Below, piece by piece: positions 15,819 to 23,798 of a stretch of DNA of 64,000 nucleotides. Both the position numbers and the translations under genes were made by a program. This DNA comes from DAOUJI01 sp965219565 (GTDB lineage: Bacteria > Chloroflexota > Dehalococcoidia > Lucifugimonadales > JAGWBF01), in assembly GCA_965219565.1 (NCBI GenBank), contig OZ244780.1, positions 2,108,001 to 2,172,000 of the forward strand. Reading direction: 5' to 3'. The notes under the pieces were generated by a model. That model saw only the letters and a program-made list of their open reading frames with translations, was not told the DNA's origin and did not search any database. How positions within the stretch are numbered: the stretch's first letter is position 1; each line of letters opens with the position of its first letter.

Positions 15819-17240
15819 CTATTGGGTGAGGGTGTTAAACGCGTCCTGCCACCAGTCTGCGCCCTGACGTCCATAGATAGAGCGGACCTGAACAACCCCG
15901 TTCTTGTCCACGCCGACCTTGGAGGACTGGGCGGTTATTTTGTAGGTGCGGACAATGTCTGTGCGGGCTAAGGCAATGCGGTAGCTGAGGCTCTCGCGGT
16001 CCCTGTAGGAGCGCACGTCGCCCTCCGACTCGTTAGGGTCTGTCCCGATGGCTATGACTTTCACGTCGTCGGATTGAGTGGTTAGTCCCTGCAGCGTCCG
16101 TAACTCGGCGCGGCAGTGGGGTCACCAGGTTGCATAGAAGTAGAGCAGCACCGGGCTGCTTCCTCGAAAGTCCGACAGGGACAGCGTCTCTCCGTCGATG
16201 GTTGTCAACTCGAAGTCGGGCGCCATTTCGCCAACGTTATATCCAACCTTCAGGCTCGGCGCCTCCGTGGCCGGCGGCGGCGGGACAGGTGTTGCAGTGG
16301 GAATAGGCGTAGGGGTAGGCGGCCGTGTAGCTGTGGGAGGTGGCTCTGGGGTGTCGGTGGGCGGAGGAGGCGACGGAGTGTTTGCAACGGGGACGGGTGT
16401 AGCTGTTGCCTGCGGCACGACAGTGGGCGTGGGATCCCTGATGGGCGCCGCAGCAGTGGCAGCAGTGGTTGGCTCAGGGTCGGGATCGGTGGTGCGGACC
16501 AGAGGCGTGGAGGGAGGGCTGGCGGGCACCGATGCCGCCTTCTCTTGCGGACCGGGTTCCGACTTCGGTCCCTGCGGCCCACCCGGCGCTGTAGAGGCTG
16601 CCTGCCCTCCAGAGAGCGTGTTGAAGGCGTCCGACCACCAACCGCCGTCACGAGTCCCAGGGCCTGAGCGGACCTGGACCACTCCGTTCCTGTCCACCCC
16701 TACCTTGGATGACTGGGTGGTGATGTTGTAGGCGCGGACGATGTCCGCGCGGGCAGCGGCCATGCGATAAGTGATGCCCTGATTGTCCCGGTATGAGCGA
16801 ACCTTATCGGCAGACTCGGAAGGGTCGGTGCCGATGGCTATGACTTTGACCTCATCGGAGTCGTCGGTTAGTTCCTGCAGCGTCCGTAACTCGGCGCGGC
16901 AGTGGGGTCACCAGGTTGCAAAGAAATAGAGCAGGACAGGGCTGTCCCCCTGAAAGTCCGACAGCGACAACTGCTGTCCGTCGATGGTGGTCAACTCGAA
17001 GTCGGGAGCCATTTCCCCGACTTCGAAGCCCACCATCAGGCTCGGCGCCTCAGTCGGTTCGACCGCTGTGGTCGCCGTAGGATCGGCCGGCTCTCCGTCG
17101 GAGGGAACGGTCGTAGCGGTTGGCGGAGGCTGAGGAGGCTGTGTAGCCGTCGGAGCAGGCTCATCCGCCCCTCCGCCGCAGGCGGCCAGGGCCGCCAGCA
17201 GGAGGACGCTTGCCAGTAGAATTAACGCCCGTATTGCCAT
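15819..17240 (-). CDS. Lipoprotein with two TlpA/redoxin domains, each with a predicted selenocysteine (UPHC)
   Basis: One frame of 473 codons is interrupted only by TGA at 16910-16908 (residue 111) and 16124-16122 (residue 373). Both TGAs stand where the first active-site cysteine of a thioredoxin fold belongs: FATW-TGA-PHCRAEL and YATW-TGA-PHCRAEL. Order: lipoprotein signal (residues 1-21, LLLAALAACGGG), Pro/Thr linker, redoxin domain 1 (~67-200, PDFELTTIDGQQLSLSDF), a Pro/Thr-rich linker of about 125 residues, redoxin domain 2 (~330-473). Identical SECIS-like hairpins follow each TGA. Naive calling gives three fragments (16908-17240, 16122-16763, 15819-16064). The likely role is an extracytoplasmic thiol/disulfide or peroxide reductase. 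It starts 9 bases after the gene at 17250-17774. Machinery for selenocysteine is not in this window. Confidence 0.85.
16089..16116 (-). promoter_or_regulatory. Predicted bacterial SECIS hairpin, second UGA
   Basis: Starting six bases after TGA 16124-16122, CTGC pairs with GCAG, GCG with CGC and CC with GG, with one C/T mismatch and one bulged A. This leaves a seven-base apical loop GAGTTAC. The loop G residues are 16 and 18 bases past the TGA, within the range usual for bacterial SECIS elements. It is identical to the element after the first TGA. Confidence 0.65.
16875..16902 (-). promoter_or_regulatory. Predicted bacterial SECIS hairpin, first UGA
   Basis: Same hairpin as after the second UGA: CTGC/GCAG, GCG/CGC and CC/GG stems with one mismatch and one bulged A, apical loop GAGTTAC, beginning six bases after TGA 16910-16908. 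It lies inside the coding sequence directly 3' of the codon, as known for bacterial selenoprotein mRNAs read by SelB. Confidence 0.65.
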
Positions 17241-17249
17241 AGCTTTCTT

Positions 17250-17774
17250 TTAGTATCCTTCGCCCCGCCATTCCAAGGCCAGGGTTGCATAGCGCACGAA
17301 AATGGCCCCGCCAGGCCTGGCCAGGGGGCCGTTGATGGCCAGCATGGCTATAGTGAATTCGGAGCCGGGTTCCGTCTCAACCGAAAGAGGCACCCGCTGC
17401 GGGATGTTGAAGCCCTGCACCGAACCCCTCACCAGGTCTATCTCTCCGTTCACCCAGACCTCGCCGTAGTCGTCGATACAGGTCTCGAAGTACGTGCGGG
17501 CGCCCTTGGTGTCCCTGCCGTTCACCTGTTCAGGTATGACCAGCTTGGTCCGGTACCAACCAAAGGTCAGGCGGCTTGACCTCCACTGACCTATATCGTC
17601 TATGACTTCCCACGCTGAATCGTCGTAGTCAGGGAGCCGGGCAGGGCTGCTTTCCAGCATAGCGACCAGGCCCTGGTTCGGCTCGCCCGGGACCAGGCCG
17701 GGTCCGAATCGCCACTGGCCTCCCACTAGCGCCAGGTGTTCGGGGTTGGTCAGGTCCAATGCTGTTCGTGGCAT
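17250..17774 (-). CDS. Small protein with a galactose-binding-like (glycoside hydrolase family 2-type) beta-sandwich
   Basis: 174 residues with no catalytic domain. The segment YRTKLVIPEQVNG, then TYFETCIDDYGEVWVNGEI (residues ~93-130), is typical of the sugar-binding jelly-roll of family 2 glycosidases (the GEVWVNG turn). No signal peptide is visible. It lies immediately upstream of the selenocysteine thioredoxin lipoprotein (9 bases), so the two are probably one transcript. The role is unknown, and ligand binding is an inference from the fold. Confidence 0.65.
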   Translation of the reverse strand: MPRTALDLTNPEHLALVGGQWRFGPGLVPGEPNQGLVAMLESSPARLPDYDDSAWEVIDDIGQWRSSRLTFGWYRTKLVIPEQVNGRDTKGARTYFETCIDDYGEVWVNGEIDLVRGSVQGFNIPQRVPLSVETEPGSEFTIAMLAINGPLARPGGAIFVRYATLALEWRGEGY

Positions 17775-17835
17775 GTCGCCCCCCTAATCTAAGTTATTTT
17801 ACGATGCTAGACGCTTATCGGATTCCATAGATTCA

Positions 17836-18684
17836 TTATGACAGATTGTCCAGGAAGTCAGTGATCAGGTCCCTCACCCGGTCAGCAGTCTGCTCTTCCA
17901 AGGAAAGGTCATGGTACATGGCGTCAGGGATGCACTCCTCCAGGTATCGCGCCGCCGACGTGGCATGATTCGCGTCGTGACCGGGTATTATCATCGTGGG
18001 GACTTTCAGGCTGAGCAACTCCTCCGGCTCGGCCCCCGGGGCCGTGTCGCGGTCGAAGAGGCCCCTCCCTATGACTCCCACCAGCGCGGTGTAGCGTTCC
18101 ATGTCCTGCTCCGCGAACGATCCTGCGAATTCAGGGTAGTTGGTGATAACCGGAGCCCATGGCCCGCCCGACGGCTCCGCCCAGAAACTAGGAGTCTCAC
18201 GGGCCGCCTTCATCACAGCTTCAAGGCCGTTCTGCAATACGAACTCCTGGTGGTCCGCGAAACGTTTGAGCCCGGATTTCCGCAGCAGAACGCCTCCCAT
18301 GGGCCAGTGCAGGATCAAGCCTCTCGTCCGTTGAGGATACGCCACGGCAAAAGCGAAAGCCGCCGACGCCCCCATGCAACCGCCTATCACGAAGGCGGAA
18401 TCAATGCCCAGGTGGTCCAGCAGTCCGGCGGACTCGGCGGCGTAGGTGGGCCAGGAGATGTGCTCTATACGGCCTTCCGACAGTCCCGCTTCCCTCCGGT
18501 CGTAGGCTATGCACGTGTACTTCTGGGCGATAGTCTCCAGAGGCCGTACCTGACTCCACACCAGGGTAGTGGACCACTTGTCGATGGTGGCGTCGAAAGC
18601 TCCCGGCGCCATCATTATCATAGGCGGACCGGAGCCGTGGACCTCGTAGTGGACCTGTAGTCCGTTGACGGCGGCGTACGCCAT
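17836..18684 (-). CDS. Alpha/beta hydrolase with cysteine at the nucleophile position
   Basis: 282 residues from ATG 18684, which has AAGGAGG four bases upstream. The longer frame from 18720 lacks such a site. Visible: oxyanion strand PPMIMMAPGAFD (residues ~20-31), CIAYDRREAGLSEG and the nucleophile elbow FVIGGCMGASAAFAFAVAYP, where Cys103 replaces the usual Ser. A late acid/histidine region holds IIPGHDANHATSAARYLEE. Cysteine nucleophiles occur in dienelactone-hydrolase-type enzymes, so it may be active. The substrate is unknown. It is separate from the operon that follows. Confidence 0.8.
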   Translation of the reverse strand: MAYAAVNGLQVHYEVHGSGPPMIMMAPGAFDATIDKWSTTLVWSQVRPLETIAQKYTCIAYDRREAGLSEGRIEHISWPTYAAESAGLLDHLGIDSAFVIGGCMGASAAFAFAVAYPQRTRGLILHWPMGGVLLRKSGLKRFADHQEFVLQNGLEAVMKAARETPSFWAEPSGGPWAPVITNYPEFAGSFAEQDMERYTALVGVIGRGLFDRDTAPGAEPEELLSLKVPTMIIPGHDANHATSAARYLEECIPDAMYHDLSLEEQTADRVRDLITDFLDNLS

Positions 18685-18795
18685 CGCCCTCCTTATATAC
18701 GGAACGGAGCGCCTGCACACCCTGTTCTCGATGCCTCTATGAAAACGATGGGATTGTACTTAGGGCCTTTGGCCCCGTCAAGAACAGCCCGGGAG

Positions 18796-20076
18796 TCATC
18801 CGGAGGTGCGGATCTGGGCTGCCTCACCCGTTTCAGACACAACGGACGACGCCTCCCGGATGCGCCGTCCGATCATAAGGAGGCCAACAGCCAAAGTGCA
18901 CGACAGTATTATCGCCCCGCTCAGGCCAAAGGCAACGGCAACGCCTTGCCTTTCTCCTATTTCGCCCATCAGATAGGCTCCCAGGGCCGTGGAACCCCAA
19001 GTGATCATATGAACACTCATTACCCTGCCGCGATATTCGTCGTCGGCCAGGCTTTGGAGCATGGTCGTGCTCATGATTTGGAACGCCACGTGGAAGGCCC
19101 CTATTGCGCCCACGGTGACCACCGCCCACGTGAAACCGGTGACTTGGGACAGGACAAGCAGACAGGCGCCATAGCCCATGCCGCCAATGAAGAGTTGCCT
19201 GGCGGGACGAACGCGGGCGCCCATTGCCGCCACTAGTCCGGTCATGCTGAGCCCTCCGACTCCCGCGGCAAGCAGCAGGCGGCTATACGTGTCAATTCCT
19301 CCTGTTATCACCTTGTCCGCCAACTCAGGCATAAGGTTCTGGAACGCGGCGCCGAACATGCTCACCACCAGGCCCAGGCCGATTACCCCCGCAATCATGC
19401 GTCTGCGACTAATGTACTGAATGCCGCGCAAGAGGCTCTGAACGGGCGACTCCTCCCGAGCCTTGGGCTTGTGGCCTTCCGGGTTCATCAGGCATAGGGC
19501 GCCCACCGTGAAAACGTATGAGCTTCCAATTAGGTAGAAGACGCTCTCTATGCCCCACAGATTAGTGAGTGGGCCCAGCAGTATGGGACCGACAATGGCC
19601 GCGCCGCCAAACACCATGGAATAGAGAGCGACGGCCCCGGCCAAGTGCTCCCTGGGCACAAGGGAAGGCACCATCGCCGAGCGGGAGGGGATGTCTATCG
19701 ACAACAGGACGCCGGTGGCCAGCGATATGGCGATTAGGTGCCAGGGCTCGATGAGGTCGGCGCTTATCAGGGCCCCCGTTACGAACGCCAACGCCGCGAA
19801 CATTCCCCTCGTCGTCCGCAGCAGCTTCATGCGGTTCACCCTGTCGGCCAGCACGCCGCCCCACACCGAAAACAACAGCACCGGCCCCATACCCGCTGTG
19901 GTGACAAGGCCGACCTTGGCCGCAGACTCGGTCATGTCATGCATGAGCCACAGGCGGCCTGCAATGAGGGACCACATCCCTATGTTGGAAAAGGCGGCGC
20001 CCACCCAGAAGAGGCTGTACTCCCGGTAGCGGAAGCAGGAGAAGGCCGATCTTTCGTAGGCGGCCCTGAGATTCAT
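18796..20076 (-). CDS. MFS transporter (enterobactin-exporter/DUF894-like)
   Basis: 426 residues with 10-12 membrane segments. The opening FSCFRYREYSLFWVGAAFSN is typical of the EntS/MFS_3 branch, and the loop VWGGVLADRVNRMKLL (around residue 78) is the MFS A-motif. ATG 20076 overlaps the stop of the upstream zinc-ribbon gene (ATGA), so it is preferred over the upstream in-frame start at 20130. The direction is probably export. The substrate is unknown. Confidence 0.8.
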   Translation of the reverse strand: MNLRAAYERSAFSCFRYREYSLFWVGAAFSNIGMWSLIAGRLWLMHDMTESAAKVGLVTTAGMGPVLLFSVWGGVLADRVNRMKLLRTTRGMFAALAFVTGALISADLIEPWHLIAISLATGVLLSIDIPSRSAMVPSLVPREHLAGAVALYSMVFGGAAIVGPILLGPLTNLWGIESVFYLIGSSYVFTVGALCLMNPEGHKPKAREESPVQSLLRGIQYISRRRMIAGVIGLGLVVSMFGAAFQNLMPELADKVITGGIDTYSRLLLAAGVGGLSMTGLVAAMGARVRPARQLFIGGMGYGACLLVLSQVTGFTWAVVTVGAIGAFHVAFQIMSTTMLQSLADDEYRGRVMSVHMITWGSTALGAYLMGEIGERQGVAVAFGLSGAIILSCTLAVGLLMIGRRIREASSVVSETGEAAQIRTSG

Positions 20077-20270
20077 GGGCCGTCCCGCTGTTCTTCTGCG
20101 TCGAGCCGGTCCAGCAGCCTCTCCGCCCACGCCCTCAGATGGTCCTCCTGATCAAGACCGCAATGGGGACACTCGAAGTCCCCATACCTCAGCCGTGTGG
20201 CGCATGAATAGCACCCAAAGACCTGGGATATGGCGGAAAGTATCAGGTTTATGCGTGTGTTCCGGCTCAC
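20073..20270 (-). CDS. Small zinc-ribbon protein
   Basis: 65 residues with one CxxC...CxxC pair: FGCYSCATRLRYGDFECPHC, followed by an acidic helix (LRAWAERLLDRLDAEEQ). The four cysteines suggest a structural zinc site. The start appears to be GTG 20270, with only a weak ribosome site. Its stop overlaps the start of the MFS transporter, so the two genes are translationally coupled. No function is known. Confidence 0.6.
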   Translation of the reverse strand: MSRNTRINLILSAISQVFGCYSCATRLRYGDFECPHCGLDQEDHLRAWAERLLDRLDAEEQRDGP

Positions 20271-20360
20271 GATGCGCCGCCGTCTAAGTCGATTGCCCCA
20301 AGTTTAGCACAGGACAAATGCTATACTGGGCCGAAAACCGGCCTGGCTGCGGAGGACTCT

Positions 20361-20795
20361 ATGACCAGAGCGCTTGTGATTCACGGGGCGGGAATGAACA
20401 TGCGGGGCAAGGTCCAAGTAGAAATATTCGGACCGGACACGCTGGAGCAAATCAACGACAAAATCCGGGCCTACGCGGGGGAGCTTGGGGTGGAAGTGGA
20501 GTTGTTCCACTCCAACATCGCCGGAGAGGTAGTGAACGCCCTCTACGAAGCCCACGACAACGGCGTGGACGCGGCTCTCATCAACCCCGCCGGTTACACG
20601 ACAGCGGGAGGCGCCATCACCAGCGCCGTTACCCAGGTGGGCTACCCGGTAATAGAGGTGCACGCCTCCAACCCGGCCTCCAGGGGAGTTTCGTCCAGCT
20701 TCCTTCCCGTCTCCAAGGCGTGCGTCTACGGAGTGGGCGTGTATGGGTACTACCTGGCCCTGCAGGCCGCGAAACATCTAACCGGCGGGGGCTAG
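20361..20795 (+). CDS. Type II 3-dehydroquinate dehydratase-like protein lacking key catalytic residues
   Basis: 144 residues with the flavodoxin-like AroQ fold: HSNIAGEVVNALYEA (residues ~54-68), ALINPAGYTTAGGAI and YPVIEVHASNP. In true AroQ the lid segment reads GTREPxIYG, with the catalytic Arg and Tyr. Here it is GKVQVEIFG, so Arg becomes Val and Tyr becomes Phe. The later HAREEFR-type arginines are also altered (ASRGVSS). The fold assignment is secure, but dehydratase activity is doubtful. A TATACT hexamer about 50 bases upstream could be the -10. It stands alone, although tyrA and aroA lie 2-3 kb away. Confidence 0.75.
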   Translation: MTRALVIHGAGMNMRGKVQVEIFGPDTLEQINDKIRAYAGELGVEVELFHSNIAGEVVNALYEAHDNGVDAALINPAGYTTAGGAITSAVTQVGYPVIEVHASNPASRGVSSSFLPVSKACVYGVGVYGYYLALQAAKHLTGGG

Positions 20796-21739
20796 TTCTT
20801 CAGAATCGAGTTCTTCACCCTGGTCCAACGTGACCGGAGCCGTTCGCTGGCGTTCAAGAGTCCTTGGAGGCTCTTGTACCGGGAAGAACTGAGCTTGGAC
20901 ACTCCCAACGCCTTGGCGGCCTCCGACGCAGCCTTGGACCCGGCGATGGTCTCGCCGGGGACCTGCGACCAAGCCTCGTCTATCTTTTCCTCCTGGTCTC
21001 GTCCGATGCCATTGCCTGAAGCGTCCTGCTGCGAGGCCCCGGAGGACGCCGTCGCCGTGAGCTCGACAAACACGTCGCCGCCTCTTCCCCGTGAGCGGTG
21101 CACTTTAACCTGAGACGAACCGTTAAGAAACCCGCTGAAGCTCCGGTGGCCCATGGTTTTGTAGTCGAAGCTGGGGTCCATGCGCAGCATGGTGTTGTGC
21201 AGCTTGGCAGCAACCACCAGACCGTGATCGTCCAGAGACGCCTCCATCGCCCGCACCAGCAACGAGTCGGTTTCTTGTTTCAGGGCAGACGTGTCCATGT
21301 CGGCCTTCTTCCCGTCGGACAAGGACATGTATCTATCGCAGGAATTCACCAACGCCCTGGAAACTACGCCGATGTGTCCCGCGCCTATCACCGTCTTGCC
21401 TGCCCCCCTTAGAGTGGACACCAGTGGAACGAAGTCAGTGTCGGAAGAGACGATGACATAGGTGTCCAGTCCAGGGTTCCGGTGCATCATGTCGATGGCG
21501 TCGATGGCCAGCGAAATGTCCGCCGCATTCTTGCCTGAGCCCGCGCTGCGGAAGACTTGGCGCGCTTCGATCCCCAACGACAACAGCTGGTCACTCACGT
21601 TCTGGGCCTTGGACCAGTCTCCGTAGGCCCGTTTCACTATTATCCTTCCCACATCCGACAATTGGTCGAACAGGGACTGTATCGAATTCAGTCCGACGTT
21701 TTCAAAGTCAATCAGTACGCCTATCTGGCTTTCCGCCAC
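20792..21739 (-). CDS. NYN-domain ribonuclease-like protein with OST-HTH/LOTUS domain
   Basis: 315 residues. The N-terminal NYN (PIN-like) domain has the acidic residues of a metal-dependent RNase: VLIDFENVGLN (residues ~8-18), NAADISLAIDAIDMM (~71-85) and YVIVSSDTDFVPLV (~93-106). The middle part (~150-235) matches an OST-HTH/LOTUS RNA-binding domain (ALKQETDSLLVRAMEASLDD, then SFDYKTMGHRSFSGFL). A basic-ended C-terminal tail follows. The start is GTG 21739 with GGAGG seven bases upstream. The role is probably RNA cleavage or turnover; target unknown. Its 3' end overlaps the AroQ-like gene by four bases, convergently. Confidence 0.85.
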   Translation of the reverse strand: MAESQIGVLIDFENVGLNSIQSLFDQLSDVGRIIVKRAYGDWSKAQNVSDQLLSLGIEARQVFRSAGSGKNAADISLAIDAIDMMHRNPGLDTYVIVSSDTDFVPLVSTLRGAGKTVIGAGHIGVVSRALVNSCDRYMSLSDGKKADMDTSALKQETDSLLVRAMEASLDDHGLVVAAKLHNTMLRMDPSFDYKTMGHRSFSGFLNGSSQVKVHRSRGRGGDVFVELTATASSGASQQDASGNGIGRDQEEKIDEAWSQVPGETIAGSKAASEAAKALGVSKLSSSRYKSLQGLLNASERLRSRWTRVKNSILKN

Positions 21740-21930
21740 CCTATACCTCCGCCGTCAGTCTGCACACAACTGCCATTGAATCATATCACGAGGACCGATT
21801 GCCGACCTCTTGTGCATTAGGCCGCATTGGAACCCCGACAGCCGGAATGTTATCATATATGACGCGGCTCACCGAAAGGCCGCCGGAAACCAGAATTGCC
21901 TCTACTTGTTAGGAAGGAATAAAGGAATAG

Positions 21931-22767
21931 ATGAGCAAGCTCCTGGACAGGCTTGACAGAATCAGCAAAGGGCCCGTGACCCAAATGGGTTTCGGCGCCA
22001 CAGTGCGGGCCGAGAAGACCCCGCCGATGGTCCTTGTAGGCAGAATCGGCAAGGCCAAGGCGGCGTCGACCGCCGCCGCTCTATCGGAGGCGGGGTTCGA
22101 CGGCGCCGTTCTGGACGGCGTCCCGGCGGACGACTCAGGGAAAGTCGCCGATTCCCTGAAGGGCCTTCCCTGGGGTTTGAAGCTGGAGGAGATCACGACC
22201 GAGCAGGTGGCGGCCTCCAGGGAGAAGGGATGCGATTTTCTCGCCTTCAGTTCCGATAAAGCCTTCCTGGAAGTGCTCTCGGACAACGACAAGGTCGACG
22301 ATGAAGAGGGACGCATCCTGTGCATCAGCGCCGACATGGATGAGAGGGTACTTCAAGTCATAGACGACCTGCCCGTCGGAGCCGTGCTGCTATCGTTGGA
22401 CTCGGTCAAGCCCCCCCTGACCATGGACCACCTGCTGACCATAGGCTCCGTTAGAGGCTGCTTCAACAAATACCTGTTGGTGGAGCTATCCGGAGACCTT
22501 TCCTCAGCCGAGCTCGAGGGACTGCGGGACATCGGAGTGGACGGAATCGTCGTGGTGGACGCAGGCTCCATGTCCAAGACAGCGCTCAAGCAATGCAAGG
22601 AGCGTCTGCAAGGCCTTTCGCGAAGGCAGCGCAAGCCCCAGGGCAGGGCGGGGGCTTTGCTCCCCATGGGCGGCTCCCATGCCGAAGACCACGACGATAA
22701 CGACGATGACGACGACTACGAAGAGCTACGGACAGGCCGCACGGCGGGCCGACACGGAGGAGGCTAA
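21931..22767 (+). CDS. Unknown protein, possible TIM-barrel-like, with acidic C-terminal tail
   Basis: 278 residues, not recognised. The body is a regular alternation of beta strands and helices (MVLVGRIGKAKAASTAAALS, GAVLLSLDS, GIVVVDAGSMS) that could be a TIM-barrel or similar fold. The last 40 residues are a charged low-complexity tail with HAEDHDDNDDDDDYEEL. There is a weak GGAAGG site about 14 bases upstream. Its stop overlaps the tyrA start (TAATG), placing it at the head of the tyrA-aroA-gmk run, so it may be linked to aromatic amino acid synthesis or simply co-expressed. Confidence 0.6.
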   Translation: MSKLLDRLDRISKGPVTQMGFGATVRAEKTPPMVLVGRIGKAKAASTAAALSEAGFDGAVLDGVPADDSGKVADSLKGLPWGLKLEEITTEQVAASREKGCDFLAFSSDKAFLEVLSDNDKVDDEEGRILCISADMDERVLQVIDDLPVGAVLLSLDSVKPPLTMDHLLTIGSVRGCFNKYLLVELSGDLSSAELEGLRDIGVDGIVVVDAGSMSKTALKQCKERLQGLSRRQRKPQGRAGALLPMGGSHAEDHDDNDDDDDYEELRTGRTAGRHGGG

Positions 22768-23792
22768 TGTCAAGACTCGCTATCATAGGGACTGGAATGG
22801 TCGGCGCCTCCCTGGGTCTGGCCATAAAGCAGGCCAAGGTGAGGGACCTGGAGATCGTCGGCAGTGACTTGGAGCGCCGGCACGCAAACAAGGCTAAAGA
22901 CATGGGAGCGGTGGACAGGGTCTCAAGCTCCCTGGTGGGCGCCGTTCACGGCGCCCAGGTTGTGGTCATAGCCACTCCTGTTATGGCTATAAAAGAGGTC
23001 ATGCAAATCGTCGGGCCGTCGTTGGAACCGGGATGCCTTGTGACGGACACGGGCAGTTCCAAGGGGATCGTGCTCGAATGGGCGGAGGAAATCCTCCCCT
23101 CAACCGTCAACTTTGTAGGAGGAGACCCCATTATCGGCGCAGACGGCTCCGGGCCGGAAGCGGCCAGGGGCGATGTCTTCAACAACCGCCCATATTGCAT
23201 CATCCCCAGCCGGAAGGCCTCCCGGAGCCACGTTCAGACCCTCACCGATCTGATCCGCACCATCGGGGGAAAACCGTATTACATCGATATAGCGGAACAC
23301 GACTCGTTTGTCGGCGCGGTGGACCAGCTTCCCACCCTGCTTGGAGTGGCCTTGGTCAGCTGCACGTCCCAGAGCCCGTCCTGGGACGACATAGCCCAGG
23401 TGGCCTCCCATCAGTACAGAGAGATGACCAAGCCTGCGGCTTTGGACCCCCAGGCCACTAGCGACTCAGTCCTCAGCAACCGTGAGGGAGTCGTGTCGTG
23501 GATTGACTCTTTCATCGGGCATCTCTATGAAGTCCGCCAAATCCTGATGGAGCATGAAGACAAAGACGCCGCCCTCAAGGACCTGTTCTATAAGGCGGCC
23601 CACGAGAGGGCCCGGTGGATGGCCGGAGCCGTCAGCCCGGAGATGCGGTTCCACGCGAACAGAGAGCGCGCCCCCTCAGCTATGGAATCTATGGGGAGAA
23701 TGTTCACGGGAGACCCCTCGGCCCAGAAAAAGATGTTTGGCCGGAGCATCACCGGAGAACGCGCTTCCGACGACGACAAGCGGAGGAGGTAG
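22767..23792 (+). CDS. tyrA: Prephenate/arogenate dehydrogenase
   Basis: Oxidative decarboxylation of prephenate (or arogenate) in tyrosine synthesis. 341 residues. N-terminal Rossmann motif IIGTGMVGASLGLAIKQA, VVIATPVMAIKEVM, VTDTGSSKGIVLEWA and the PDH helical domain with FVGGDPIIGADGSGPEAARG and HDSFVGAVDQLPTLLGVAL. Start ATG 22767 overlaps the previous stop, and aroA begins six bases after its end. No ACT or chorismate mutase domain is present. Confidence 0.85.
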   Translation: MSRLAIIGTGMVGASLGLAIKQAKVRDLEIVGSDLERRHANKAKDMGAVDRVSSSLVGAVHGAQVVVIATPVMAIKEVMQIVGPSLEPGCLVTDTGSSKGIVLEWAEEILPSTVNFVGGDPIIGADGSGPEAARGDVFNNRPYCIIPSRKASRSHVQTLTDLIRTIGGKPYYIDIAEHDSFVGAVDQLPTLLGVALVSCTSQSPSWDDIAQVASHQYREMTKPAALDPQATSDSVLSNREGVVSWIDSFIGHLYEVRQILMEHEDKDAALKDLFYKAAHERARWMAGAVSPEMRFHANRERAPSAMESMGRMFTGDPSAQKKMFGRSITGERASDDDKRRR

Positions 23793-23798
23793 AGGTCA

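Noticed and set aside
15819..17240. General reassignment of TGA to Trp or Gly in this organism
   Set aside because: TGA is the normal stop of many genes here (for example sthA, aroA, minD and lipA, with overlapping ATGA junctions). Only the two TGAs at the thioredoxin active-site position are read through.
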